The position numbers and the translations under genes were made by a program. This document shows, piece by piece, positions 1-6,795 of a DNA stretch of 9,278 nt (position 1 is its first letter; each line of letters starts with the position of its first letter). The notes under the pieces are model-generated. The model made no database searches and was not told where the DNA came from. It saw only the letters and a list, made by a program, of their open reading frames with translations. Origin of the DNA: Alphaproteobacteria bacterium (GTDB lineage: Bacteria > Pseudomonadota > Alphaproteobacteria > ATCC43930 > CGMCC-115725); the NCBI GenBank assembly GCA_005884825.1, contig VAZT01000177.1, positions 1 to 9,278 on the forward strand, written 5' to 3'.

Positions 1-254
1 GCGGATGCGACGACACTGGTGCCGTTCATCTCCCAGATATCGACTTCACCGCTGTCGCTCTGCCACAGGATATCGGATTTGCCGTCACCGTTGAAATCCC
101 CGGTCGCGATCACCTCCCAACTCGGCCCGGGGTTGCCGATGACGGCATTGGCAATGACGGTGGTCCCGTTCATCTCCCATATGGCGACTTGACCATTATC
201 GTTCTGCCACAGGATGTCCGACTTGCCGTCACCGTTGAAATCGCTGCTCACCAC
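1..254 (-). CDS. FG-GAP/VCBS repeat protein, partial (C-terminal side off window; N-terminal side missing)
   Basis: About 84 codons are visible, read leftward off the window edge. They hold two copies of a repeat with the core DFNGDGKSDILWQ, followed by G(Q/E)V(A/D)IWEMNGT and NPGPSWEVI. The two copies are 144 bp (48 residues) apart. This is the FG-GAP/VCBS beta-propeller repeat found in large secreted or surface proteins, whose D-x-N-x-D-G loops usually bind calcium. No enzymatic role can be assigned. In frame, a TAA lies at 294-296 and the only plausible start is GTG at 252-254 (or 249-251). That start has no signal peptide and begins in the middle of a repeat, so the gene looks truncated at its 5' end and may be a remnant. 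It lies downstream of znuB on the same strand but is functionally unrelated to it. Confidence 0.7.
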   Translation of the reverse strand, partial: MVSSDFNGDGKSDILWQNDNGQVAIWEMNGTTVIANAVIGNPGPSWEVIATGDFNGDGKSDILWQSDSGEVDIWEMNGTSVVAS

Positions 255-293
255 GATCCAGACTCCCCTTGCAACCCGGCGATCGTTACGTGC

Positions 294-412
294 TTAGGAC
301 ACAAAATACCCTGGCTGGCCGCGTCAGGCCAAGCCTCGACCCGATAAGCTTGTGTTGTTCACCATACCCCTCAAGCGCACCTCGCCCGTGCGTAGATAGC
401 TTTTTCGCAAAT
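294..412. other. Spacer between znuB and the FG-GAP fragment
   Basis: No gene or FG-GAP-like reading frame is visible here. A short inverted repeat (TGGCC, 6-nt loop, GGCCA) lies near 315-330, but no convincing T-tract follows it in the znuB direction. I therefore do not call a terminator. Confidence 0.5.
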
Positions 413-1285
413 TCAAGCTGCCGGCTGCCGGCGCTGCAGGTACAGCGTCCGCAAACTGTCGCGCGAGCCGCAAAGTACCGAAGCGAAATAGGCGAGCCCG
501 GCGACGAGGACGATCGACGGCCCGGAGGGGAGATCGAGGTGATACGACAGCAGCAGCCCGAGGAACCCCGAGGCAAAGGCCAAGGCGCTGCTCGCGGCGC
601 TGAGCATCCACAGCTCGTGCACCCAGAAACGAGCCGCCGCGGCGGGCAGCATCATCAGCCCGACCGCCATCAGAGTGCCGAGCGCCTGGAACCCGGCGAC
701 GAGGTTCAAGACGACGAGCGCAAGAAAGACCGTGTGCACGAGCCCGCCGCGGCCGCCCACCGCGCGCAGGAAGCCGGGATCGAAGCATTCGACAACTAGC
801 GGGCGGTAGATCACCGCAAGCGAGAGGAGGCTCATGCTCGCAACCGCGCCGATCAAAACGAGCGCGGCATTGTCGATCGCGAGGATCGAACCGAACAGCA
901 AGTGCAATAGATCGACGTTGCTGCCGTGGGTCGATACCAGCAATACGCCCAGAGCCAGCGAAATCAGGTAGAAGGCGGCAAAGCTCGCATCCTCCCGCAG
1001 CGGCGTCAGCCGGGTCACCAGCCCCGACAGCAGCGCGACCACGAGCCCCGCCCCCACCCCGCCGAGGCTCATCGCCGGCAACGAGAGGCCGCCGAGGATA
1101 AAGCCGAGCGCCGCGCCCGGCAAAACCGCATGGGACAACGCATCGCCCATCAAGCTCATGCGGCGGATCACCAGAAAAGTGCCGATCGGCCCGCAGCCGA
1201 GGGCAAGTGCGAGACAGCCGGCGAGCGCGCGCCGCATGAACCCGAACTCGGCAAAGGGGCCGAACGCCAGATCGTACAATGTCAC
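413..1285 (-). CDS. znuB: Zinc ABC transporter permease, ABC-3 family (ZnuB)
   Basis: This is the integral membrane subunit of a high-affinity zinc importer. It would form the inner-membrane channel that receives Zn2+ from a periplasmic ZnuA-like protein and is driven by ZnuC. The 290 residues are very hydrophobic, with about eight or nine membrane segments (roughly 19-41, 51-90 as two, 101-117, 137-159, 183-213 as two, 226-248, 256-272). The stretch RRMSLMGDALSHAVLPG at 41-57 is the conserved ABC-3 family cytoplasmic motif. E. coli ZnuB is somewhat shorter, at about 260 residues. The start is GTG with only a weak Shine-Dalgarno, but the sequence is family-like from the first residues, so I keep it. 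It follows znuC by 24 bp. ABC-3 permeases can also carry Mn or Fe; zinc is inferred from the adjacent zur and Zur box. Confidence 0.92.
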   Translation of the reverse strand: MTLYDLAFGPFAEFGFMRRALAGCLALALGCGPIGTFLVIRRMSLMGDALSHAVLPGAALGFILGGLSLPAMSLGGVGAGLVVALLSGLVTRLTPLREDASFAAFYLISLALGVLLVSTHGSNVDLLHLLFGSILAIDNAALVLIGAVASMSLLSLAVIYRPLVVECFDPGFLRAVGGRGGLVHTVFLALVVLNLVAGFQALGTLMAVGLMMLPAAAARFWVHELWMLSAASSALAFASGFLGLLLSYHLDLPSGPSIVLVAGLAYFASVLCGSRDSLRTLYLQRRQPAA

Positions 1286-1309
1286 CGGATCACTGCCCGT
1301 TTTACGCCG

Positions 1310-2131
1310 TTACGCGGATCCCTCCCGCTCTCCGCTCACCGGGAGAGGGTCCGGATAACCGGCCAGCCCAGCCCGCCAAGGTCCCGGAGCGGGCCGGTGA
1401 TTTTCGCCTTCCGACCAAGTCTCGGACAAGTCGCGAGCCCGCCGCAGATTTTGCGGCATCAGTGCCTCCCGCGTCGGTCCCCAGGCAACGCACTCGCGGG
1501 CGAGCAGCAAGGTATCCGGGAAGTAGGCGCGAACCTGATCGAGATCGTGCAGCACGGCAGCGACGGTTCGTCCCTCCCGGTGCCAGCTCACGATCAAACG
1601 CAGGAGATCCTCGCTCGTGCGCCAATCGACCGCCGCCAGGGGCTCATCCAGCAAAATCAGCCCGGCATCTTGCACGATCAACCGTGCGAAAAGGACACGC
1701 TGGAACTGACCGGCGGATAGGGTCCCGATGGGTCGCCGCTCGAACCCCGCGAGGCCGACGGCGGCAAGTGCTCGTTGCGCTGCCTCGCAGAGCTCCCGGG
1801 TGACCCGACGCGTCCATCCGATTCGACGCCAATGGCCGAGCAGCACGGTCTGGATCACCGAAATCGGAAAGTGCCTTTCGATTTCGGCGTGCTGCGGGAG
1901 GTAGGCGATACCGCCGCCGCCCAAACCGTCCGGCTGGATCAGACCGTCCGTCGGCCGCAGCACGCCGACCATCCCCTTCACCAGCGTGCTTTTCCCCGCT
2001 CCATTCGGACCGACGATCGCAGTCAGCGAACCGCGGGAGAACTCACCACTCAGGCGATGAACCGCCGGATGGCCGTCATACGCCAAGGTGACATTCCGGA
2101 GAGCGATCGCACCACCAAATGAGGCGCTCAT
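1310..2131 (-). CDS. znuC: Zinc ABC transporter ATP-binding protein (ZnuC)
   Basis: This is the cytoplasmic ATPase that powers zinc import through ZnuB. With the chosen start it has 273 residues. It has Walker A GPNGAGKST at 41-49, Q-loop Gln80 (YLPQH), signature LSAGQFQR at 138-145, Walker B LILLDE at 158-163, D-loop near 166-169 and switch His195. The ATG at 2129-2131 is chosen because it overlaps the stop of the upstream small ORF as ATGA. A TTG at 2143 is possible but would overlap that gene further. The last 25 or so residues, after WSEGENHRPA, do not look like family sequence. They are encoded by a GC-rich inverted repeat at 1320-1349 and its flank, so the natural C-terminus appears to have been extended by a repeat element. 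The ATPase core is intact. Confidence 0.93.
   Translation of the reverse strand: MSASFGGAIALRNVTLAYDGHPAVHRLSGEFSRGSLTAIVGPNGAGKSTLVKGMVGVLRPTDGLIQPDGLGGGGIAYLPQHAEIERHFPISVIQTVLLGHWRRIGWTRRVTRELCEAAQRALAAVGLAGFERRPIGTLSAGQFQRVLFARLIVQDAGLILLDEPLAAVDWRTSEDLLRLIVSWHREGRTVAAVLHDLDQVRAYFPDTLLLARECVAWGPTREALMPQNLRRARDLSETWSEGENHRPAPGPWRAGLAGYPDPLPVSGEREGSA
1320..1349. repeat. Short GC-rich inverted repeat overlapping the znuC 3' end
   Basis: CCCTCCCG at 1320-1327 faces CGGGAGAGGG at 1340-1349. The arms match except for a two-base indel. The GGGAGAGGGT core (1341-1350) recurs exactly at 7739-7748 inside the longer palindrome at the lpxK-lpxL junction, so the two belong to one dispersed repeat family. 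Its reading in the znuC frame supplies the final residues DPLPVSGEREGSA. Confidence 0.65.
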
Positions 2132-2274
2132 GACAACGCCCAATATATCGCGAGCCAGAGCAGGGCCGCTGCGAACGCGGCCCTCGCGAGTCGCTCGGTT
2201 ACGCTCTGCTCGAGCAGGTCACGCTCCAACAAATCGCGGACACGGCCGAGCAGTACGCGCTCGGGTGCGCTCAC
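2128..2274 (-). CDS. Small tail-anchored membrane protein between zur and znuC (hypothetical)
   Basis: This 48-codon ORF is overlapped at both ends by its neighbours. Its GTG start overlaps the zur stop (GTGA, 2271-2274), and its TGA overlaps the znuC ATG (ATGA, 2128-2131). Such double overlap is typical of translationally coupled operon genes and argues that it is real. The protein has an N-terminal charged, heptad-like helical stretch (ERVLLGRVRDLLERDLLEQ, residues 5-23). It ends in a hydrophobic segment of about 18 residues (AFAAALLWLAIYWALS) that reaches the C-terminus, which suggests a single-pass tail-anchored inner-membrane protein. I do not recognise a family. By position it may assist or modulate zinc uptake, but that is only inference. 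It has no independent Shine-Dalgarno, and the alternative is that it is a coupling spacer with no functional product. Confidence 0.6.
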   Translation of the reverse strand: MSAPERVLLGRVRDLLERDLLEQSVTERLARAAFAAALLWLAIYWALS

Positions 2275-2723
2275 CGCTGTGCCGAGCGGCAGGCGGGGCA
2301 CAGTCCGCGCGCCTCGATGACTTGCCGCTCGACGGCAAAACCCCTGCCCTCCCCGAGCCGGCGCAGGATCTGCACGATCTCGTCGTCGCGGATCTCTTCG
2401 GTGGCGCCGCAATCGTCGCAGATCATAAACTGAGTTTCGTGCGGATGCTCGATGTCGCCGCAGGCGATAAATGCGCTCGAAGTCTCGACCTTGTGGATCA
2501 GCTTGTTGGCGAGCAGGAATTCGAGCGCCCGGTAGACGGTCGGCGGCCCCAGCTTGCCGCGCCCGCGGCGTAGCTCGGCGAGCAGCGAATAGGCTCCGGT
2601 CGGCTGATCCGATGAAAGGATCAACTCGAGAACGCGCCGGCGCAGCGGCGTCAGGCGCGCTCCGCGGATCTTGCAGATCAGTTGCGCGCGCGATAGCGCG
2701 CTTTCGATTTGCCGAGACGTCAC
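2271..2723 (-). CDS. zur: Zinc uptake regulator, Fur family (Zur)
   Basis: This is a DNA-binding repressor that, with Zn2+ bound, shuts off zinc import genes. It has 150 residues. A winged-helix domain (about 1-82) contains RLTPLRRRVLEL and recognition helix PPTVYRALEFLL (60-71), a Zur-like signature. The dimerisation and metal domain has CxxC pairs Cys102/Cys105 and Cys142/Cys145, the usual structural zinc site. Cys88 and His93/His95 are candidates for the regulatory site, matching the C-H spacing of E. coli Zur. The GTG start at 2721-2723 is chosen because GGAGGG lies about 5 bases upstream and the protein then aligns with Zur N-termini. The frame is open to 2777, but that extension crosses the operator. 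It is first in the operon and is preceded by a Zur box, indicating autoregulation. Fur or Mur identity is less likely given the znuCB linkage and the box sequence. Confidence 0.92.
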   Translation of the reverse strand: MTSRQIESALSRAQLICKIRGARLTPLRRRVLELILSSDQPTGAYSLLAELRRGRGKLGPPTVYRALEFLLANKLIHKVETSSAFIACGDIEHPHETQFMICDDCGATEEIRDDEIVQILRRLGEGRGFAVERQVIEARGLCPACRSAQR

Positions 2724-2730
2724 GGCAGCC

Positions 2731-2736
2731 CTCCAG
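2731..2736 (-). promoter_or_regulatory. Ribosome binding site deciding the zur start
   Basis: On the minus strand a strong purine run (TGGAGGG) sits about 5-7 bases before the GTG at 2723. It is the best Shine-Dalgarno in the zinc operon and is the reason for rejecting the longer zur reading frame. Confidence 0.7.
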
Positions 2737-2756
2737 AGGCGATAGGCCGAATTGAC

Positions 2757-2771
2757 TGTTATAGCATAACG
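2757..2771. promoter_or_regulatory. Zur operator (Zur box)
   Basis: TGTTATAGCATAACG is a dyad with arms GTTAT and ATAAC around AGC. It matches the known E. coli-type Zur core TGTTATAnTATAACA except at the centre and the last base. It lies 33 bp upstream of the zur GTG in an AT-richer island. Zinc-loaded Zur bound here would block transcription of zur - small ORF - znuC - znuB. I could not define a confident -10/-35 pair. The divergent msbA start is about 170 bp away, so an effect on it is possible but unsupported. Confidence 0.8.
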
Positions 2772-2791
2772 AACCAAGAGGCCCGAGGTTC

Positions 2792-2816
2792 TCGCGGATG
2801 TCCAATTAATCCGCGA
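2792..2816. repeat. 8-bp inverted repeat in the zur-msbA intergenic region
   Basis: TCGCGGAT (2792-2799) and ATCCGCGA (2809-2816) are perfect inverted arms around a 9-base AT-rich spacer. The site could be an operator or a stem-loop in the msbA leader. It differs from the Zur box and has no T-tract, so it is not a typical terminator. Confidence 0.45.
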
Positions 2817-2938
2817 TCTTCACGCGCACCGATCGGAAGCCTGATCAGCCGGATGCCCGCCGATCGTGGCTTTCCTCGGAAGCCCTCTCGCCGCGCTTGC
2901 CAACACCGGTGCCCGGCTCTAACAGTGCCGGGGAACCC

Positions 2939-4723
2939 ATGCGAATAGACCCGGCGATCGTGGGAATGGGGGGACGCTCGGCCGCCCTCGTTTGGCGCTT
3001 GGCGCGCGATTTCATGCGCCCCCATGTGCGCGGCGTCCTGTTCGCGTTTTTGTTGATGGGCCTCGCGGCGGCCAGCACCGCCGGGCGCGCTTGGCTGATG
3101 GAACCGGTGCTCGACCGCATCTTTGTCGCGCGTGAGGGATCGCTGCTGCTGCTGATTGCCGGCGGTGCGCTCGCCCTCGCCCTGGTCAAGGGACTCGCCG
3201 ATTACGGCGAGGCCGTGCTGATGACCCGGGTTGGCCAGCGCGTGGTCGCCGATGTGCAGATCGCGCTCTTTGCCCGGCTGATGCGGGCCGATCTCGCCTA
3301 TTTTCACGCTCATCCGAGCGGCACCCTGATCTCCCGCTTCACCAGCGACGCGGCGCTATTGCGCAGTGCTGCGGCGAATGTCCTCGCCGGTATCGGGAAG
3401 GACGCGGTGACAGTCGCTTTCCTCGTCGGCGTGATGTTCTATCAGGATTGGCTTCTCGCGCTCGTTTCATTTTTCGTTTTCCCGCTGGCGATCCGGCCAA
3501 TCGTCGCGATCGGCCGGCGGATTCGGCGGGTGACTGCCAACGCCCAGGCAGAGATCGGCGAGTTCACAACCTTGTTGAGCCAGACCTTCCAAGGCGCCCG
3601 GCATGTCAAGGCCTACGGTATGGAACAGTACGAAGAGCGCCGCGCAGCCGGGCTGATCGAGCGCCTCTTTGCGCTGATCGATCGCGGCACGCGGACGCGC
3701 TCGCGCGCCTCGCCGATGATGGAAGCCCTCGGTGGCACGGCGATCGCCGTCGTCATCCTCTATGGCGGCCACCAGGTCATCGCCGGCGCCCGCACGCCCG
3801 GCGCCCTGTTCTCTTTCATCACGGCGCTGCTGCTCGCCTACCAGCCGCTGAAGAGCCTCGCCAATCTGAATGCTTCGCTGCAGGAGGGCCTCGCCGCGGC
3901 GCAGCGGATCTTCGAAGTGCTCGACCTCGAGCCGACGATCCGCGACATGCCCGGCGCCAAGCCCTTGCACATTGCCGGCGGCGAAATCCGCTTCGACAAC
4001 GCCCGCTTCGGTTATGTTCCCGGGACGGCGGCGATCGACGGCCTGTCACTGACGATCCCGGCCGGCCAAACCGTGGCGCTGGTCGGCCCGTCGGGAGCGG
4101 GAAAATCGACCATGCTCAACCTGATCCCGCGATTCTTCGACATCGAATCGGGAAGCATCGCAATCGACGGGCAGGATGTGCGCGCGGTGGCGATCGCCTC
4201 GCTGCGCAGCGCGATCGCGCTGGTCGCTCAGGAAGTCAGCTTGTTCGACGACACTGTGCGCGCCAATATCGCCTATGGCCGCTTTGGCGCAACCGCGGCC
4301 GAAATCGAGGAAGCGGCGCGCGCGGCTGCCGCCGACGCGTTCATTCGCGAGCTGCCGCAGGGCTACGATACGATGGTCGGCGAGCACGGCGTCCGACTGT
4401 CCGGCGGCCAGCGTCAGCGAATTGCCATTGCGCGCGCGATGCTGAAGAACGCGCCGATCCTGCTGCTCGACGAAGCGACTTCGGCCCTCGACAGCGAATC
4501 GGAACGGCAAGTGCAGCAAGCGTTGAACATCCTGATCAGCGGGCGCACGACGCTCGTCATAGCGCATCGGCTGTCGACGATCCAGGGGGCGGACCTGATT
4601 TGCGTCGTCGATCGCGGGCAGATCGTCGAGACCGGCAGGCATCCCGAGCTGCTGGCCCGGGGCGGGCTTTATGCCCGCCTTTATGCGATGCAGTTTGCCG
4701 AGCAAACCGCCGCCGCCGTCTAG
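2939..4723 (+). CDS. msbA: Lipid A/LPS export ABC transporter, permease-ATPase fusion (MsbA-like)
   Basis: This is a half-transporter of 594 residues that would dimerise in the inner membrane and flip lipid A-core from the cytoplasmic to the periplasmic leaflet using ATP. The N-terminal half (about 1-330) is a type I exporter transmembrane domain with six hydrophobic spans. The C-terminal half is the nucleotide-binding domain, with Walker A GPSGAGKST at 383-391, signature LSGGQRQR starting at 487, Walker B ILLLDE at 507-512 and switch His543. The length is close to E. coli MsbA (582). ATG 2939 (MRIDPAIV) is preferred because GGGGA precedes it; the frame stays open to an ATG at 2897 that lacks this. 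It heads the LPS gene run and is followed after 6 bp by the DUF374 gene. Export of another lipid is possible, but the context favours lipid A. Confidence 0.9.
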   Translation: MRIDPAIVGMGGRSAALVWRLARDFMRPHVRGVLFAFLLMGLAAASTAGRAWLMEPVLDRIFVAREGSLLLLIAGGALALALVKGLADYGEAVLMTRVGQRVVADVQIALFARLMRADLAYFHAHPSGTLISRFTSDAALLRSAAANVLAGIGKDAVTVAFLVGVMFYQDWLLALVSFFVFPLAIRPIVAIGRRIRRVTANAQAEIGEFTTLLSQTFQGARHVKAYGMEQYEERRAAGLIERLFALIDRGTRTRSRASPMMEALGGTAIAVVILYGGHQVIAGARTPGALFSFITALLLAYQPLKSLANLNASLQEGLAAAQRIFEVLDLEPTIRDMPGAKPLHIAGGEIRFDNARFGYVPGTAAIDGLSLTIPAGQTVALVGPSGAGKSTMLNLIPRFFDIESGSIAIDGQDVRAVAIASLRSAIALVAQEVSLFDDTVRANIAYGRFGATAAEIEEAARAAAADAFIRELPQGYDTMVGEHGVRLSGGQRQRIAIARAMLKNAPILLLDEATSALDSESERQVQQALNILISGRTTLVIAHRLSTIQGADLICVVDRGQIVETGRHPELLARGGLYARLYAMQFAEQTAAAV

Positions 4724-4729
4724 AAGCGC

Positions 4730-5485
4730 GTGGCGAAATTTACCAGGCCAGTCACCCTCCGCCGGCGGCTTCTGCGCAATGCTCGACTGCGCCGGGTGGC
4801 GTGCTGGGTCATCCATTGGTATATCCGCTTCGTTTATTTGACCACCAGCTGGAGCATAGAGGGTGCCGAATGGCCCCACCGCCTGCGCGCCGAAGGGCAG
4901 CCTTTTATCCTTGCCTTCTGGCACGGACGGCTGCTGATGATTCCAATGGCATGGCAGCGGCTGGCCCCAATGCACATGCTGATATCGGCTCACCCCGACG
5001 GGCAGATCATCGCCGATGCCGTGACCTATTTCGGTGTCGATTCGGTTGCGGGCTCGACCAGCCGCGGCGGCTCCGCCGCATTGCGCACAATGCTGAAGCG
5101 GCTCAAGGCGGGAGATTGCGTCGGAATCACGCCGGACGGCCCACGCGGCCCGGCGATGACCGCGAGCAGCGGGATCGTCAATATCGCCCGGCTCGCCCGG
5201 GTGCCGATCCTGCCGATCACCTACGCGACGAGTCGGCGGCGGATGCTGGCTACCTGGGACCGCTTTCATCTGCCTTGGCCATTCGGCCGCGGCGTATATT
5301 TGTGGGGTGAACCGATCAAACTTGCCGAAGAACTCGACGAACCTGGCCTCGAGTGCGCCCGACATCTCGTCGAGACCAGAATGATCGAGATGGTGCGTGA
5401 GGCCGAGCGCCGTGTCGGGCATGGCGTACCGGCGCCGGCTGGCAGCGACGGCGTCGGGCCGGCGCGCCGAATTGCGGGCAGCTGA
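4730..5485 (+). CDS. DUF374 family lysophospholipid acyltransferase-like protein
   Basis: This 251-residue protein belongs to the DUF374 branch of the LPLAT superfamily. The visible blocks are FWHGR at 63-67, SAHPDG at 86-91 (the H-P-D acyltransferase motif), GSTSRGG at 108-114 and TPDGPRGP at 134-141. These are the standard conserved blocks of this family. A hydrophobic stretch near 24-40 suggests association with the inner face of the membrane. It probably transfers an acyl group in lipid A or envelope lipid synthesis, but the donor and acceptor are not known from sequence. The start is GTG, 6 bp after msbA, with no strong Shine-Dalgarno, so coupling to msbA is likely. Its TGA overlaps the waaA ATG by one base (TGATG). 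It is distinct from the LpxL-type gene later in the operon. Confidence 0.88.
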   Translation: MAKFTRPVTLRRRLLRNARLRRVACWVIHWYIRFVYLTTSWSIEGAEWPHRLRAEGQPFILAFWHGRLLMIPMAWQRLAPMHMLISAHPDGQIIADAVTYFGVDSVAGSTSRGGSAALRTMLKRLKAGDCVGITPDGPRGPAMTASSGIVNIARLARVPILPITYATSRRRMLATWDRFHLPWPFGRGVYLWGEPIKLAEELDEPGLECARHLVETRMIEMVREAERRVGHGVPAPAGSDGVGPARRIAGS

Positions 5486-6795
5486 TGCTGCCGCTGCTTT
5501 ACAGCGCCTTGACCCGGCCGCTGGCGCCTCTGGCGGTGGCATATTTGGCGCAGCGGCGCGAGCGCGGCAAGGAAGACCCGGTCCGTTTTCGCGAGCGCCG
5601 CGGCATTTCCCGCGAGACCCGGCCGGAGGGGCCGTTGGTTTGGATTCATGCTGCCAGCGTGGGTGAAGCGACTGCAGTATTAGGGCTGATTGAACATCTG
5701 CTGGACACACGTCCAGACCTCGAAATCCTGGTCACGACTGGAACGGTCACCTCGGCTTGGCTATTGGAGGGCCGGCTGCCGCCGCGTGCGCGCCACCAAT
5801 TCGTGCCCGCCGACCTGCCAAGCTGGACTGCACGCTTTCTCGACCATTGGCGCCCCGACCTGGCACTCTGGGTGGAATCCGAGTTGTGGCCCAATCTGAT
5901 CTTCGCGGCGCATGCCCGGCGCATTCCGATGGTGCTGGTCAACGCCCGGCTGTCGGCGCGTTCATACGGGCGCTGGCGGCATTGGCCCGGGCTGATCGGG
6001 CCCATATTGCGGGCATTCGACCTGTGCCTCGCCCAGGACGAAGCGCAAGCCGAACGATTCCGCTCGTTGGGCGCGGGCCAAGTAGCCGCCGTCGGCGATC
6101 TCAAAGCCGCGGCTCCCGCATTGCCGTTCGACCGCTCCGAACTGTTGCGCCTGCGCGACGCGATCGGTTCGCGTCCGCTGTGGCTCGCCGCCAGCACTCA
6201 TCCGGGCGAGGAGAAGATTGCCGCGCAGGTACATCGCGACCTCGCCGCGCACTATCCCGGTCTGCTGACGATCATCGTTCCCCGCCACCCTGCGCGAGGC
6301 GACGCCATCGGGGTAATGCTGGCGCAGCAAGGGTTGAGCATCGCCAGGCGCGCTCGCGGCGATCCGGTCACTCGCGGCACGCAAGTCTATCTCGCGGACA
6401 CGATGGGCGAGCTCGGGCTGTTCTACCGCCTTGCCGGGATCGCCTTTGTCGGCGGTTCGCTGGTCGCCAAGGGCGGGCACAACCCATTCGAGGCGGCGCG
6501 GCTCGGCTGCGCCGTGCTGCATGGCCCGGATATGACCAATTGCGCCGCGATGGCGACTGCTCTGGCAGCCGCCGACGCCGCCGAAGCCGTGAGCGGCCCT
6601 GCAGCTCTCGCGCAAGCGGTATCGACGCTGCTCGCCGATCCACAGCTAAGAGCCGAGCGCGCGACCGCCGCTGCCCGCGTGGCGGCAGCCGCTCTCGGCA
6701 TTCTCGATGCGGTTTTGGAGCGCCTCGCCCCCTGGCTCGACCGGGTCGCGCCGGTTAGGGATGTCGCGCCGCCGCCCCGTTGGGCGCAAGCATGA
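5485..6795 (+). CDS. waaA: 3-deoxy-D-manno-octulosonic acid (Kdo) transferase
   Basis: WaaA (KdtA) transfers Kdo from CMP-Kdo to lipid IVA or a related precursor on the cytoplasmic face of the inner membrane. The 436 residues match the usual length (E. coli about 425). An N-terminal hydrophobic stretch serves as anchor, followed by WIHAASVGEA with Glu61 at the position of the catalytic glutamate. Further conserved segments are VESELWPN, NARLSARS, ASTHPGEE, IVPRHPARGD and the C-terminal GGSLVAKGGHNPFEAA, which forms the CMP-Kdo binding region of this GT-B fold. The gene is intact. Its ATG overlaps the DUF374 stop, and its own TGA overlaps the lpxK ATG (ATGA, 6792-6795). Whether it adds one or more Kdo residues cannot be told from sequence. 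Confidence 0.95.
   Translation: MLPLLYSALTRPLAPLAVAYLAQRRERGKEDPVRFRERRGISRETRPEGPLVWIHAASVGEATAVLGLIEHLLDTRPDLEILVTTGTVTSAWLLEGRLPPRARHQFVPADLPSWTARFLDHWRPDLALWVESELWPNLIFAAHARRIPMVLVNARLSARSYGRWRHWPGLIGPILRAFDLCLAQDEAQAERFRSLGAGQVAAVGDLKAAAPALPFDRSELLRLRDAIGSRPLWLAASTHPGEEKIAAQVHRDLAAHYPGLLTIIVPRHPARGDAIGVMLAQQGLSIARRARGDPVTRGTQVYLADTMGELGLFYRLAGIAFVGGSLVAKGGHNPFEAARLGCAVLHGPDMTNCAAMATALAAADAAEAVSGPAALAQAVSTLLADPQLRAERATAAARVAAAALGILDAVLERLAPWLDRVAPVRDVAPPPRWAQA

Noticed and set aside
315..330. TGGCC/GGCCA hairpin downstream of znuB as a terminator
   Set aside because: The stem is only 5 bp and is followed by a mixed sequence instead of a T-tract, so it cannot be supported as an intrinsic terminator.
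926..1720. Plus-strand open frame of 264 codons opposite znuB/znuC
   Set aside because: It is highly Arg/Gln-rich, the mirror of hydrophobic ZnuB codons, with no domain.
2752..2780. TTGACT at 2752 as a -35 box for a plus-strand msbA promoter
   Set aside because: No acceptable -10 hexamer occurs 16-18 bp downstream (CAAGAG at 17 bp), and the start codon is about 160 bp further on.
2829..2866. CGATCGG / CCGATCG inverted pair in the msbA leader
   Set aside because: The arms are themselves nearly self-palindromic and common in GC-rich DNA, and the spacer is long, so chance is the simpler explanation.
3448..5310. Long open frame (620 codons) on the plus strand in another frame of msbA/DUF374
   Set aside because: The composition is Arg-rich and domain-free, while the overlapping frame encodes complete ABC exporter and acyltransferase motifs.
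4046..5710. Long open frame (554 codons) on the minus strand opposite msbA, DUF374 and waaA
   Set aside because: It spans three clearly conserved genes on the other strand, has low-complexity Arg/Ala/Pro/Gln composition and no recognisable domain. This is a typical GC-rich shadow frame.
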